Positions 9,504-19,119 of a DNA stretch of 64,000 nucleotides are shown one piece after another. Under the pieces are notes generated by a model. The model was not told the origin of the DNA. It ran no database searches and worked only from the letters and a program-made list of their open reading frames with translations. The stretch is from Raineya orbicola (GTDB taxonomy: Bacteria; Bacteroidota; Bacteroidia; Cytophagales; Thermonemataceae). The position numbers and the translations under genes are program-made. The DNA lies in the NCBI RefSeq assembly GCF_002843425.1, contig NZ_NKXO01000004.1, positions 44,620 to 108,619 on the forward strand. The letters run 5' to 3'. Positions within the stretch are counted from its first letter, which is position 1. Each line of letters opens with the position of its first letter.

Positions 9504-10739
9504 TTGAAAGCTCACAAGCCCAAAATTCTCAATGACCCCGTTCACGGATTTATTCAAATCCCCGATGGCATTATCTTGGAACTTATAGAACACCCTTATT
9601 TTCAACGTTTAAGACGCATTAGGCAATTAGGCTTAACTGATTTTGTGTATCCGGGTGCTTTGCATACGCGTTTTCATCACGCTATCGGAGCAATGCACCT
9701 GATGGGAGTGGCTCTAGATACCCTTGAAAGCAAAAGACACCATATCACCAAAGAAGAACGCCAAGCGGCACAAATTGCGGCATTACTTCACGATATAGGG
9801 CATAGCCCTCTTTCACACGCTTTGGAAAGCACTATTCTGCAAAATGTGCCTCACGAAAAAATGTCTTTGCTTTTGATGCAAAAACTAAATGAATACTTCA
9901 AAGGCAAATTAGAGCTTGCAATTCAAATTTTTACCAATCAGTATCACCGCCCTTTTTTTCATCAACTTGTTAGCAGTCAGCTTGATGTGGATAGGCTGGA
10001 CTACTTGCAAAGAGATTGTTTTTTCACAGGAGTTTCGGAAGGGGCTATTGGCGGAGATAGAATTCTGAAAATGCTGGATATTCACAACGAACAACTTGTC
10101 GTTGAGGAGAAAGGTATTTACAGCATTGAAAATTTCCTTACAGCTCGGCGGTTGATGTATTGGCAAGTGTATTTGCATAAAACTACTATCAGTACCGAGC
10201 AAATGATTATTCAGATTATTCGTAGAGCAAAGTTTTTGGCTCAAAGTGGAAAAAATATTTTTGCTAGCCCTGCTCTGCAATGCTTTATGGAAAACGAAGT
10301 GCAGTTTTCAGATTTTCAGAAAAATCCTGCATATTTAGAAAATTATGCACAATTAGATGATTACGACATTTGGGGGGCGGTAAAAATTTGGCAACATCAT
10401 TCAGATAAAGTGCTTTCTACGCTTTGCCGAATGATACTTGCTCGCAAACTATTCAAAATACAACTTACAACCGAAAAAACTCCTGCCGAGCTTATCCAAG
10501 AACGTAAAAAAGAAGTACAATTAGCGTGGCATTTAAGTAAAGATGAAGTTGAATATTTTGTAGTAAGCGGTACTACGCATAATATGGCTTATCAAGAAAA
10601 GAGCAATCCTATTCTTGTACTAACGAAAAAAAAGGAGGTCTTGGATATTTCCCAAGCCTCCGATTTGCCCAATATCAAGGCACTGACTAAAATTGTAAGG
10701 AAAAACTATTTAGCTACTGCCCAAACAACTATTTTTTAG
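9504..10739 (+). CDS. HD-domain metal-dependent phosphohydrolase (dNTPase/YwfO-like)
   Basis: A 411-residue cytoplasmic HD phosphohydrolase resembling deoxyguanosine triphosphate triphosphohydrolases. The metal-binding HD motif is intact: His58/59 in 'TRFHHAIG', His96-Asp97 in 'LLHDIGH', and a later Asp in 'DVDRLDYLQRD'. The N-terminus 'KILNDPVHGFI' matches the family start. The only usable initiation codon in frame is TTG at 9504: an in-frame TAG lies at 9480-9482 and no ATG or GTG occurs before the conserved motif. The gene ends 11 nt inside the convergent subtilase gene. The true substrate (dNTP or other nucleotide) is unproven. Confidence 0.9.
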   Translation: MKAHKPKILNDPVHGFIQIPDGIILELIEHPYFQRLRRIRQLGLTDFVYPGALHTRFHHAIGAMHLMGVALDTLESKRHHITKEERQAAQIAALLHDIGHSPLSHALESTILQNVPHEKMSLLLMQKLNEYFKGKLELAIQIFTNQYHRPFFHQLVSSQLDVDRLDYLQRDCFFTGVSEGAIGGDRILKMLDIHNEQLVVEEKGIYSIENFLTARRLMYWQVYLHKTTISTEQMIIQIIRRAKFLAQSGKNIFASPALQCFMENEVQFSDFQKNPAYLENYAQLDDYDIWGAVKIWQHHSDKVLSTLCRMILARKLFKIQLTTEKTPAELIQERKKEVQLAWHLSKDEVEYFVVSGTTHNMAYQEKSNPILVLTKKKEVLDISQASDLPNIKALTKIVRKNYLATAQTTIF

Positions 10740-12291
10740 TCATCTCTTCTGCTAAACGCACTGCTTCGTAAGCATTTATGATAGCTCCTGTTACGCAGAG
10801 GTCAGAAAGTTTTACTTTTTCGCCTTTTGCACCCGGTTTGTTGATATCCTGTGTGTAACGAATAGCAGACTTCAAGAGTATTTCCTTCACTTGTACCGCA
10901 GTGAGTTCGGGATAATAAGACATCAGAATAGCGGCTACTCCTGAAGTAGCAGGAGCCGCCATACTTGTTCCACTTGCATTTTTATATGCATTTTTATCGG
11001 GTACAGTAGAATAAATATCCACTCCTGGGGCAAATACATCTACTTTGGTTTTACCATAATTAGAAAAATTAGCTACAAATTTTGAGTCTTTATCGTGCCA
11101 ACTGGAAGCCCCAATTTCTAACCAATTTTTAGCTTCGCCACCGTCAGCATAATAACGATTGGGGAAATTAGCTTCTACTTCTAAATTTTTGGCATCGTTA
11201 CCTGCGGCGTGAATAAGCAAGACCCCTTTGCTTTCAGCGTATTTCACTGCTTCATCAACAAATTTTTTATCAGGCGAGTATGCCTTCCCAAAACTCATAT
11301 TGATAATATGAGCTCCATTATCTACGGCATAAAAAATAGCATTCGCAATATCTTTATCTCTTTCATCTCCGTCAGGAACAGCACGAATAGGCATAATTAA
11401 AACATTATTCGCTACACCTTTGATACCCAAGCTATTATCGCGATTAGCGGCGATAATACCAGCTACGTGAGTTCCGTGAAAAGCATCAGGACCTTTTACG
11501 TCATTATTGCCATAACCTTTTTCGCGAAGTTTTTTGGTATTATCACCAACAATTTTACGAGGATTAAATTCAGGATTCAAGCCATATTCCAAAGCATTTT
11601 TTAAGCCTTTGTCGTAGTATTCTTCCAACTCTTCGGGAGTAGCTCCTATCATAAAAGCAAATAACGTTTTACTTTTAGCTTCTTTGAGTTTGAGGTCTGT
11701 ATCAGGGAGTTCAAGGATATTTTCTTTGGTCATTGGTTTGCCTGCAAGGGCTTTTTTTACGACTTGTATAGATTCGTAAAAAGGTTTCAATTGTTCCATT
11801 TCAGTTTTTTTCTCTTCTCTCTTTCCCTCCAACTCCTTTTTTACTTTTTCAAAGTACTCATATTCAGGGTCTTTTGGATTAGGCTTTTTGAATTTTTTAG
11901 AAAGACGAGCATATTCGCGAGCTACTTCGTAAGAATCTTGATGAATATTTTTGCCATTTTTACCACCAATAAAATTCCAACCATTTACATCATCAACAAA
12001 GCCATTGCCGTCATCATCTTTGCCGTTTCCTGCAATTTCTTTGGGGTTTGTCCAAATCTTACCTTGTAAGTCTTCGTGTTCAATATCTACTCCTGAATCA
12101 ATTACGGCAACAATTACGGTACGTCCTTTTTTGTTCTTGAGCAATTCTTCATAAGTTCTTTCGGTACTTATCCCTCGCACATTGTCTTTTTTGGGGTCAA
12201 GGTTGAACCAATTTTCAGGGGCTTTTTCTTGGGCTTTTGTTGCGATGCCTAACAAAGAAAACATCACAGCAGGTATAAAAACTTTTTTCAT
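10729..12291 (-). CDS. Secreted S8 (subtilisin) family serine peptidase
   Basis: A 520-residue exported protease with a signal peptide (1 to about 20, ending 'TKAQ'). The catalytic triad is complete: Asp65 in 'AVIDSGVD', His272 in 'HGTHVAG' and Ser443 in 'GTSMAAP'. A charged, Lys/Glu-rich insertion of about 160 residues separates the Asp and His regions, much longer than in simple subtilisins; the insertion is seen in several Bacteroidota S8 peptidases. Calcium-binding-type 'GKDDDGNGFVDD' follows the Asp motif. It has no C-terminal sorting domain, so it probably stays in the periplasm. The 3' end overlaps the convergent HD-domain gene by 11 nt. Confidence 0.93.
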   Translation of the reverse strand: MKKVFIPAVMFSLLGIATKAQEKAPENWFNLDPKKDNVRGISTERTYEELLKNKKGRTVIVAVIDSGVDIEHEDLQGKIWTNPKEIAGNGKDDDGNGFVDDVNGWNFIGGKNGKNIHQDSYEVAREYARLSKKFKKPNPKDPEYEYFEKVKKELEGKREEKKTEMEQLKPFYESIQVVKKALAGKPMTKENILELPDTDLKLKEAKSKTLFAFMIGATPEELEEYYDKGLKNALEYGLNPEFNPRKIVGDNTKKLREKGYGNNDVKGPDAFHGTHVAGIIAANRDNSLGIKGVANNVLIMPIRAVPDGDERDKDIANAIFYAVDNGAHIINMSFGKAYSPDKKFVDEAVKYAESKGVLLIHAAGNDAKNLEVEANFPNRYYADGGEAKNWLEIGASSWHDKDSKFVANFSNYGKTKVDVFAPGVDIYSTVPDKNAYKNASGTSMAAPATSGVAAILMSYYPELTAVQVKEILLKSAIRYTQDINKPGAKGEKVKLSDLCVTGAIINAYEAVRLAEEMTKK

Positions 12292-12338
12292 TTCGTTGGA
12301 TTTTGAAAGTTCTAAATATAACGGAATACAGGAGTAAA

Positions 12339-13142
12339 TTATTTTCTGCCACCAAAAAACATACTCAAATATAAAGCGGCAAAAGTAGAATAGTTTTTAA
12401 CAGGGTCAGCAGTAAAGTTTGCATTCAAAATAGGCATTTTTTGAGTAAATATGTCTATCACAAAGCCTGTTTCTATGCCTGTAAGGCTGGTTTTGAAGGC
12501 ACTTGTTTCAAAAGCAAGTCCTATTTTGGCATTGATGCCGGGTACTATTTTCATTTGCTCAAAACCCGCAAAGAAATCACCTCTGCCTTCTATACGTTCT
12601 TCGGTAAAGGGCACCCCATATTTATTTTGAAAGAGGGCATCATCACCAAAATTATATTGATAAAAAGGTATATTAAGTGTGTTACCTGAAAGCCCACTAC
12701 CCGTTCCTGATGTATTATAACGTATCATATAAGGTTTAAGGAAACCTACACTTAAACCACCTGCCAAAACAGCATTCACTTGCACGCCTTCTTGGGGAGC
12801 TTTACGGAAAAGCACCAAATCTTTACCAAACTGCAAACGCAAATTGTAAAGATAATTTTGTTTTCCTCTCACAAAAGCCTGACCACCACTTACACTTGAA
12901 ACTGAAAAGCGATATTCTTGCGGATGACGAATGCCCACGAATTCAATGGTATAAGTAGTATTTACACGTGCATTATCTGTTACTTTTCCATACTTGAAGC
13001 TAATGCCTCCGGGAAAATTAGCATTTGTATTGATATTTATGCCAAAAGTAAATTCTTTGGTCAGTTCATCTTCTAAAATGCTTTGAGCTTGCAGATGAAC
13101 CGATAATAAAAGAAAAAGTAAAATTTTGGTAATTTTTGACAT
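12339..13142 (-). CDS. Putative outer-membrane beta-barrel protein, unassigned
   Basis: A 267-residue protein with a signal peptide (to about residue 20, 'LQAQ') followed by alternating hydrophobic/polar strands and a short aromatic C-terminus ('YLSMFFGGRK'), as in small outer-membrane barrels. No catalytic motif or known domain is recognised. It follows the subtilase gene's upstream side by 48 nt and is separated from the DUF2147 gene by a terminator, so it may be transcribed together with the protease downstream. Function unknown. Confidence 0.7.
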   Translation of the reverse strand: MSKITKILLFLLLSVHLQAQSILEDELTKEFTFGININTNANFPGGISFKYGKVTDNARVNTTYTIEFVGIRHPQEYRFSVSSVSGGQAFVRGKQNYLYNLRLQFGKDLVLFRKAPQEGVQVNAVLAGGLSVGFLKPYMIRYNTSGTGSGLSGNTLNIPFYQYNFGDDALFQNKYGVPFTEERIEGRGDFFAGFEQMKIVPGINAKIGLAFETSAFKTSLTGIETGFVIDIFTQKMPILNANFTADPVKNYSTFAALYLSMFFGGRK

Positions 13143-13151
13143 AAAATTAAT

Positions 13152-13186
13152 GAGAAAAAACCTACAAGCCTGAATAACTTGTAGGT
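13152..13186 (-). terminator. Terminator of the DUF2147 gene
   Basis: On the minus strand ACCTACAAG pairs with CTTGTAGGT (13160-13168 with 13178-13186) and is followed by TTTTTTC. Confidence 0.8.
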
Positions 13187-13201
13187 ATAGGTGCTATCAA
13201 T

Positions 13202-13657
13202 TTATTTTTTCACTTGCTTTGTCCAGGTCGCTGTTCTGCCAATTCCTGTTCCGGGTATTTTTCCTTTAAGCTCAAGGGTACTTTCGTTTGTCATTGTTGC
13301 GTCGCAGGTATACGTATTTCCTGATTTAGGGTCATAAATACGAGCATCATCACCGCCCCATTTTTTAGAGCCTTTGTATTCAAGGTTAATCAGATTTACC
13401 AATCCCTTCACTGGCTTATTTCTCATAGCCTCATTAGGGTTTTTCTTATCTAATTTGGGCTGACCTGTTTCGGGATCATTGGGTTCTTTGAGCCAAACAA
13501 TTCTACCATTATATTTGCCCTCTTTGGTTTTGTAAATTTGAACGCGAGCCGTACCCTCGTCATTCATCCAGATACCTATAATAGCATCTCCTTCACTTTG
13601 AGCAAAAACATTGATGGCTAAAAATGTAAAAACAGCTAGTAAGCTAACTTTTTTCAT
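13202..13657 (-). CDS. Secreted DUF2147 protein
   Basis: A 151-residue exported protein of the DUF2147 family. The start at 13657 opens a signal peptide (MKKVSLLAVFTFLAINVFAQ); a longer frame would add 19 residues ahead of it without support. The mature part shows the family pattern: 'IGIWMNDEGTARVQIYK', 'YNGRIVWLKEPNDPETGQPKLDKKNP' and 'ARIYDPKSGNTYTC', a lipocalin-like beta fold. Family members are periplasmic or outer-membrane associated and have no proven activity. The gene stands alone with its own terminator. Confidence 0.85.
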   Translation of the reverse strand: MKKVSLLAVFTFLAINVFAQSEGDAIIGIWMNDEGTARVQIYKTKEGKYNGRIVWLKEPNDPETGQPKLDKKNPNEAMRNKPVKGLVNLINLEYKGSKKWGGDDARIYDPKSGNTYTCDATMTNESTLELKGKIPGTGIGRTATWTKQVKK

Positions 13658-13771
13658 ACGCTTTTTAGAGTTTAGGTGAAAAATTGATTTTAACAAACAC
13701 AAACGTGGCAACAATTATACCAAATTTTTTTAGAATTTGTTACAAAAATTGAAAGTTTTTTTTGGGGGAAT

Positions 13772-15598
13772 TTAAGTTATCTCATAAGTGGCATATTCCA
13801 TTTGCATACGCACCAACCCTGCATAAATGCCATTTTCATTCTGCAAAAGTTTCTGATGTGTGCCAATTTCAGCGATTTTGCCTTCGTCAAGCACATAAAT
13901 TACATCAGCATTGCGAATTGTAGCAAGTCTATGTGCAATAATGATAGTAGTTCGGTTTTTCATAAGTTCATTGAGGGCATCTTGCACGATTTTTTCCGAT
14001 TCAGCATCCAAAGAACTTGTAGCTTCGTCCAAAATCAGAATACTCGGATTTTTCAGAATGGCTCTTGCAATCGCAATTCGCTGACGTTGCCCCCCTGAAA
14101 GTTTTATCCCCCTTTCGCCTACAATGGTATTTAATTTTTCGGGAAAACGCTCAATAAATTCCCAAGCATTGGCTTTTTTTGCCGCCTCAATGATTTCCTC
14201 ATCAGAGGCATTGGGCTTGCCATAGGCGATATTTTCACGAATAGTTCCGCCAAAAAGTATAAGTTCCTGCGGCACAAGAGCCATATTTGCCCGCAAAGTG
14301 TGTGTATCCCATTGCTCCAAAGGTTTTTCGTCTATCCATATTGTTTGGGCAGGAACTTCATAAAGTTTCATAAGTAATTGAATAATAGTAGATTTACCTG
14401 CTCCACTATACCCTACAAGAGCTACTTTCTGCCCTTGATGAATTTTTAGTGATACACCCTTCAAAACCTCTAAATCAGCTCTTGTCGGGTAGCTAAAATG
14501 CAAATTTTCAATCTGAATTTTACCTTTAATTTTTTCTAAATTTTCCAAATCTGCAAAACGATTGATTTCGGATTTTTCCCCTAAAATCTCCAAAATTCTT
14601 TCCGAAGCCCCAATGGTTTTTTGGAGTTGAGCGTACAAATCACCCATACCCGCCACCGAAGCACCAATAAATATCGTGTAAAGAATAAACTCTATCAGTT
14701 CGCCTGTTTTGAGCGAACCTTCGGCAATCAGATTTGCCCCATACCAAAGTACGAGCACAATTCCACCAAAAAGAGCAAATATCAGAAACGATACAAAAAT
14801 ACCCCGAAATACAGAGGTTTTAAGAGCAATTTTTACCAAATTATTTAATTTATTGCGATAACGCCTTTGTTCCCAAAGTTCATTTGTGAAAATTTTAACT
14901 ACTTGAATAGCCTGAAAAGTTTCTTCTACAATGGTACTCGCTTGGGCGAGTTCATCTTGGGCTTTTTTGGAAAGTTTTCGGATAAATCTACCAAAAAGAA
15001 TTGCCGCAATTATCATCACGGGAAAAGTAGCAAGCATTACCAAAGCAAGTTCAGTGTAGCGAATAAGCAAAATACTTACGCCTATGGTCAGAACGGCAAC
15101 TTGCCTGAAAATTTCAGCCAAGCCAAAAGAAAGCATACTTTCCAGCTGACTAATATCTGTATTGATGCGGCTAATAAGGTCGCCCACACGATTTTTCTCA
15201 AAAAAACTTATCGGTAGCGTGATAATTTTGTTGTAAAGGCTAGCTCGCAAGTCTGCCATTGTTCGCTCGCTTACATTGGCAAAAAGATACACACGAAAAA
15301 AGGAAGCCAAAGCCTGCAAAAGTAGTATCCCCAAAAATACCCAAGCTACCTGATTGACACTTTTAAGTATCCAAGAGGTATCTCCCGAAGCTACATCAGC
15401 AATTTTGCCCGAAAGTGTAGGAAAAGTAAGCGTGGTAAGGGTAGAAATCACCAAAAAGAACATTCCTACCCAAAAATAGACCCGATAAGGACGTGTATAA
15501 GCCAATAGTTTTCTGATTTTGGCAAAACCTTCTTTGGTAAGTTTGCGTTTTTTGTCAGGATTTTCGCCGTTTTCTGCGAAACGATTGCGTGGAGGCAT
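13772..15598 (-). CDS. ABC exporter with fused membrane and ATPase domains (MsbA/LmrA-like half-transporter)
   Basis: A 608-residue half-transporter that should work as a homodimer in the inner membrane. Six transmembrane helices occupy about 40-330. The nucleotide-binding domain (about 360-600) has Walker A GYSGAGKST, the signature LSGGQRQR, Walker B 'ILILDEATSSLD' and a switch His in 'IIIAHRLAT'. It resembles lipid A or multidrug exporters, and murF lies upstream and lpxB further along, but a lipid A role is only an inference. The gap to murF is 61 nt, so the two may share a transcript. Confidence 0.93.
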   Translation of the reverse strand: MPPRNRFAENGENPDKKRKLTKEGFAKIRKLLAYTRPYRVYFWVGMFFLVISTLTTLTFPTLSGKIADVASGDTSWILKSVNQVAWVFLGILLLQALASFFRVYLFANVSERTMADLRASLYNKIITLPISFFEKNRVGDLISRINTDISQLESMLSFGLAEIFRQVAVLTIGVSILLIRYTELALVMLATFPVMIIAAILFGRFIRKLSKKAQDELAQASTIVEETFQAIQVVKIFTNELWEQRRYRNKLNNLVKIALKTSVFRGIFVSFLIFALFGGIVLVLWYGANLIAEGSLKTGELIEFILYTIFIGASVAGMGDLYAQLQKTIGASERILEILGEKSEINRFADLENLEKIKGKIQIENLHFSYPTRADLEVLKGVSLKIHQGQKVALVGYSGAGKSTIIQLLMKLYEVPAQTIWIDEKPLEQWDTHTLRANMALVPQELILFGGTIRENIAYGKPNASDEEIIEAAKKANAWEFIERFPEKLNTIVGERGIKLSGGQRQRIAIARAILKNPSILILDEATSSLDAESEKIVQDALNELMKNRTTIIIAHRLATIRNADVIYVLDEGKIAEIGTHQKLLQNENGIYAGLVRMQMEYATYEIT

Positions 15599-15659
15599 AG
15601 TAATTTTTTTGCAAAATTAGCAAAAATAAAACTCGTAAATAGCATAAAAAGTTGCAGAA

Positions 15660-16958
15660 CTACAAAAAATCTAAAACCGACTCCATTTGCACTCCTCGCG
15701 AACCCTTTACAAGAATGAACCAATCTTGCAAGTTTTTATCTTTGAGCCAATTATGTAAAGAAAATTTATCAGTAAAAAAATAGGCTTTCGGTAAAAATTC
15801 CAAAGCAGGTTGCATTTCATCACCATACAAAACAACTAGATCAAAGTTTTTTTCAGCAATGAGCTTACCCAACTTTTGATGTTCGGCATAACTATAAGAA
15901 CCAAGTTCATTCATTTGTCCCAAAATAACTGCTTTACTCTGTGAAGTTTGAATTTGAGCGAAATTTTCTATGGCTTCTTTCATTGAACTTGGGTTGGCAT
16001 TGTATGCGTCTAAAATGACAATATTAGTATTTTGATGTAAAATCTGCGAACGATTGTTACGAGGTTTGTAGCTCAAAATGGCTTCGTCCATTTTTTCGGG
16101 GGCTACTCCAAAATATTTACCAATGCACAAAGCCGTAGCAATATTTGCAAAATTATATTTGCCTATCAGTTGTGTTTGAATAAAATTGCCTTGCTCATTT
16201 TCGTAAGAAACAAAAAAATCTGAACTGCCTAATTTACAATGTAAGTAATCTTTTTCGTTGGGATAAGTAAAAGTACGTTTTTTAGGAAATTTGAGTTTTT
16301 CAAGAACTGAAAGCAATTCTTTTTCATTAGTATTGAGAAAAATTACGCCTTTGTTTTTTTGCAAATACTTATAAAGTTCGCTATTAGCCTTTGCTACTCC
16401 TTCCAAACTCCCAAAACCCTCTAGATGGTCTAAACCGATATTGGTAACTACTCCGCAAGTGGGTTGTGCGATTTGACAAAGAAAAACTGTTTCGCCGATG
16501 TGATTCGCCCCAAGCTCAATAACTGCAATTTCTGTATCTTTCGGAATAGAAAGAATAGTAAGTGGTACTCCAATGTGATTATTCAGATTGCCTTGTGTGG
16601 CGAAAGTTTTGTATTTCTGAGCTAACACAAGAGCTGTGAGTTCTTTGGTGGTTGTTTTACCATTAGAACCCGCAATAGCGATAAAAGGAATATCTAAATT
16701 TTTTCGGTGTAAGGTAGCAAGTTGCTGTAAGGTTTTTAATACATTTTTCACCAAAATACACTTTTCGCTATTTTGGTATTTTTTTTCATCAATTACGGCA
16801 TAAATAGCTCCTTTATCAAGAGCTTCTTGGGCGAAGGCATTTCCATTGAAATTCGCTCCTTTGAGAGCAAAAAAGATACTTCCTGCCTCAATTTTGCGAG
16901 TATCGGTAGAAATACGAGGATTTGCTAAATAAACCTTATAAAGCTCTGCCAATTGCAT
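15660..16958 (-). CDS. murF: UDP-N-acetylmuramoyl-tripeptide--D-alanyl-D-alanine ligase
   Basis: A 432-residue cytoplasmic Mur ligase that adds D-Ala-D-Ala to the peptidoglycan precursor. The start is taken at 16958 (MQLAELYKVY); an in-frame Met at 16997 would prepend 13 hydrophobic residues not seen in the family. Domain order is the N-terminal UDP-substrate domain with 'ISTDTRKIEAGSIFFALKG', the central ATPase with 'GSNGKTTTKE', and the C-terminal domain with 'LDAYNANPSSM', the MurF-specific signature. It is isolated from the usual division-cell wall cluster. Confidence 0.95.
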   Translation of the reverse strand: MQLAELYKVYLANPRISTDTRKIEAGSIFFALKGANFNGNAFAQEALDKGAIYAVIDEKKYQNSEKCILVKNVLKTLQQLATLHRKNLDIPFIAIAGSNGKTTTKELTALVLAQKYKTFATQGNLNNHIGVPLTILSIPKDTEIAVIELGANHIGETVFLCQIAQPTCGVVTNIGLDHLEGFGSLEGVAKANSELYKYLQKNKGVIFLNTNEKELLSVLEKLKFPKKRTFTYPNEKDYLHCKLGSSDFFVSYENEQGNFIQTQLIGKYNFANIATALCIGKYFGVAPEKMDEAILSYKPRNNRSQILHQNTNIVILDAYNANPSSMKEAIENFAQIQTSQSKAVILGQMNELGSYSYAEHQKLGKLIAEKNFDLVVLYGDEMQPALEFLPKAYFFTDKFSLHNWLKDKNLQDWFILVKGSRGVQMESVLDFL

Positions 16959-17018
16959 AAAACCAAATTTTGAAAATAAAAACCTTTCATAAAACACACA
17001 AAGAAAGTAAAAAATTTA

Positions 17019-17026
17019 TAGTTTTG
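17019..17026 (+). promoter_or_regulatory. -7 element upstream of the Wzz-like gene
   Basis: TAGTTTTG matches TAnnTTTG 20 nt before the ATG at 17046. A good -33 TTTG was not seen at the right distance. Confidence 0.45.
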
Positions 17027-17045
17027 CCCGATAAATATAGAAATT

Positions 17046-17909
17046 ATGAACACAACCAATTCGCAAAGCCAATCTTACGAAGAAATTGATTTATTAGAAC
17101 TGATTATCAAGATTTACAAGTTTTTCAAAAAGCGATTTTTGCTTATTTTAGCAGTAATGATTGCTTGTATTGGGTTAGGGGTATTAAGTAGCTTTTTAGT
17201 TTTTCAGCCTCGCTATCAATCCACTATGATTTTTCAGTCGCGTTCAATGACAGCTTCCGAAGTAGTAGAGATAACAAATACGCTTAACAACTTGGTAAGA
17301 GAAGAAAATTACAATGAAATTGAAAAACTTACAGGTTTGCCAAAAGATATTGCCAAGAACCTTGAAAAATTAGAAGCCGCTCCCAATCGTGAGATTCAAA
17401 AAAATATTGATAAAGATATACGCAAAGATTCTACAATTGCCCTTACCATAGAAACCACCAATAACGAAAATTTAGAGAAAATCCAACAAGGGATAGTCAG
17501 TTATTTTGAAAATCTGCCTTATGTACAAAAACGCAAGCAACTTTTCAAAGAAAATAAAGAAAGATTGCTTGCTCAAATTCAAAAAGATATAAAACACACT
17601 GATAGCATCAAAAGAATTGTAGAAGCAAGTTTATTTGCTAAAAATCCCATTATTTTAAACTCCAATAGCGGATTTTCAAAAGACTTACTACTGCTATACG
17701 AAGCCGAGGGTAAAGTGAAAGAAGAATTGGCTTTTATTGATGATATAAAGGTCATCAAAGGTTTCACTCACTACCAAAAGCCTCGCAAATTTTCTATTCG
17801 TGACACTTTGGGAATTTCGGCACTGATAGGCTTTATTGTAGGCATTTTGTGGAGTTTGGTAATTGAATTCAACAAAATTATTCGTCAAAGAGAACAAAAC
17901 ACAATCTAA
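17046..17909 (+). CDS. Wzz-like chain-length/polysaccharide co-polymerase protein
   Basis: A 287-residue inner-membrane protein with the Wzz layout: a short cytoplasmic N-terminus ('YEEIDLLELIIKIYKFFKKR'), a first membrane helix (about 32-54), a large Lys/Glu-rich periplasmic coiled region, and a second helix (about 252-272) near the C-terminus. Such proteins set polysaccharide chain length. The proline-rich motif before the second helix is weak ('HYQKPRKFSIRDT'), so assignment rests mainly on topology. It lies 10 nt ahead of lpxB, which points to a lipopolysaccharide role. No glycosyltransferase cluster is next to it. Confidence 0.75.
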   Translation: MNTTNSQSQSYEEIDLLELIIKIYKFFKKRFLLILAVMIACIGLGVLSSFLVFQPRYQSTMIFQSRSMTASEVVEITNTLNNLVREENYNEIEKLTGLPKDIAKNLEKLEAAPNREIQKNIDKDIRKDSTIALTIETTNNENLEKIQQGIVSYFENLPYVQKRKQLFKENKERLLAQIQKDIKHTDSIKRIVEASLFAKNPIILNSNSGFSKDLLLLYEAEGKVKEELAFIDDIKVIKGFTHYQKPRKFSIRDTLGISALIGFIVGILWSLVIEFNKIIRQREQNTI

Positions 17910-17919
17910 AATTTTCTCT

Positions 17920-19026
17920 GTGAAATACTACTTGGTAGTTGGTGAGCGTTCAGGCGATTTACACGCTTCTAACCTGATGAAAGCTATCAAAAATCTTGAT
18001 AGCCAAGCTGATTTTCGCTTTTTAGGTGGTGAGCAAATGCAAGCAGTAGGTGGCACAATGTTTCAGCATTACAAGGAAATTGCTGTAATGGGCTTTTTGG
18101 AAGTGCTTTCCAAAATTTCCAAAATTTTTAAGTTTCTTTCACTTTGCAAAAAAGATATTCTCAACTACCAACCCGATGTAGTCATTTTAGTAGATTTTGC
18201 AGGATTTAATATGCGAATAGCTCGTTTCTGCAAAAAGCACAACATTCGCACCTTTTATTACATTTCCCCCAAAATATGGGCTTGGAATACAAAACGAGCG
18301 TACAAAATCAAAAAATACGTAGATAGAATGTTTGTAATCTTACCTTTTGAAAAAGATTTTTACAAAAAATTCCACTACGAAGTAGATTACGTAGGCAACC
18401 CCCTTTTAGATGCCATCAATAGTTACAAAGGAGATGAAAATTTTTTCAAGAAAAATAATCTTTCTCCCCAAAAGCCTATTTTAGCGGTTTTGCCCGGTAG
18501 CCGAAGAAGCGAACTTCATTACATTTTGCCTATTATGCTTTCTTGCAAGCCTTATTTTGCAGATTTTCAATGGGTTGTTGCAGGCGTTGATAATGTACCC
18601 ACCGAAATGTATGATATTTGTAAAAAATACGAAGTCCCTGTTTTGTATAATCAAACCTATGATTTATTAGCTCACGCTCACACAGCCATTGTAACCTCAG
18701 GCACCGCTACGCTGGAAACGGCTCTTTTCAGCGTTCCACAAGTGGTTTGCTACAAGGGAAATGCCCTTTCATATCAAATTGCTAAACGATTAGTACAAGT
18801 ACGTTACATTTCGCTTGTTAATCTCATAATGAACCAACAAGTAGTTTGTGAGCTTATCCAAAATAACCTAACCACTGAAAACCTACGACAAGAATTAGAA
18901 AAAATCGTTTCGGGAGAAGGACGTGAAAAAATGCTTCAAAATTATCTCACCCTCAAACACATAATGGGCAGTGTAGGTGCTTCACAAACAGCGGCTCATA
19001 AAATGATTGACTATTTGAGTAAGTAA
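17920..19026 (+). CDS. lpxB: Lipid-A-disaccharide synthase
   Basis: A 368-residue peripheral membrane glycosyltransferase that joins lipid X and UDP-diacylglucosamine. The start is GTG at 17920 ('VKYYLVVGERSGDLHASNLM'), just after the upstream stop; the longer open frame overlaps the Wzz-like gene and its extra residues are a shadow of that gene. Diagnostic stretches are 'GERSGDLH', 'DFAGFNMRIA', 'YISPKIWAWN', 'VGNPLLD', 'LPGSRRSE' and 'SGTATLETAL'. It follows the Wzz-like gene by 10 nt, so they are probably co-transcribed. Confidence 0.95.
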   Translation: MKYYLVVGERSGDLHASNLMKAIKNLDSQADFRFLGGEQMQAVGGTMFQHYKEIAVMGFLEVLSKISKIFKFLSLCKKDILNYQPDVVILVDFAGFNMRIARFCKKHNIRTFYYISPKIWAWNTKRAYKIKKYVDRMFVILPFEKDFYKKFHYEVDYVGNPLLDAINSYKGDENFFKKNNLSPQKPILAVLPGSRRSELHYILPIMLSCKPYFADFQWVVAGVDNVPTEMYDICKKYEVPVLYNQTYDLLAHAHTAIVTSGTATLETALFSVPQVVCYKGNALSYQIAKRLVQVRYISLVNLIMNQQVVCELIQNNLTTENLRQELEKIVSGEGREKMLQNYLTLKHIMGSVGASQTAAHKMIDYLSK

Positions 19027-19119
19027 CCCCTGATAAAAGTCAGTTTTTCTACTCCTTAAACTCATACCCTCCTCCATTTTTCCATACTACTTTTGGAAAC
19101 AGAAATAGTATGGATTTTT

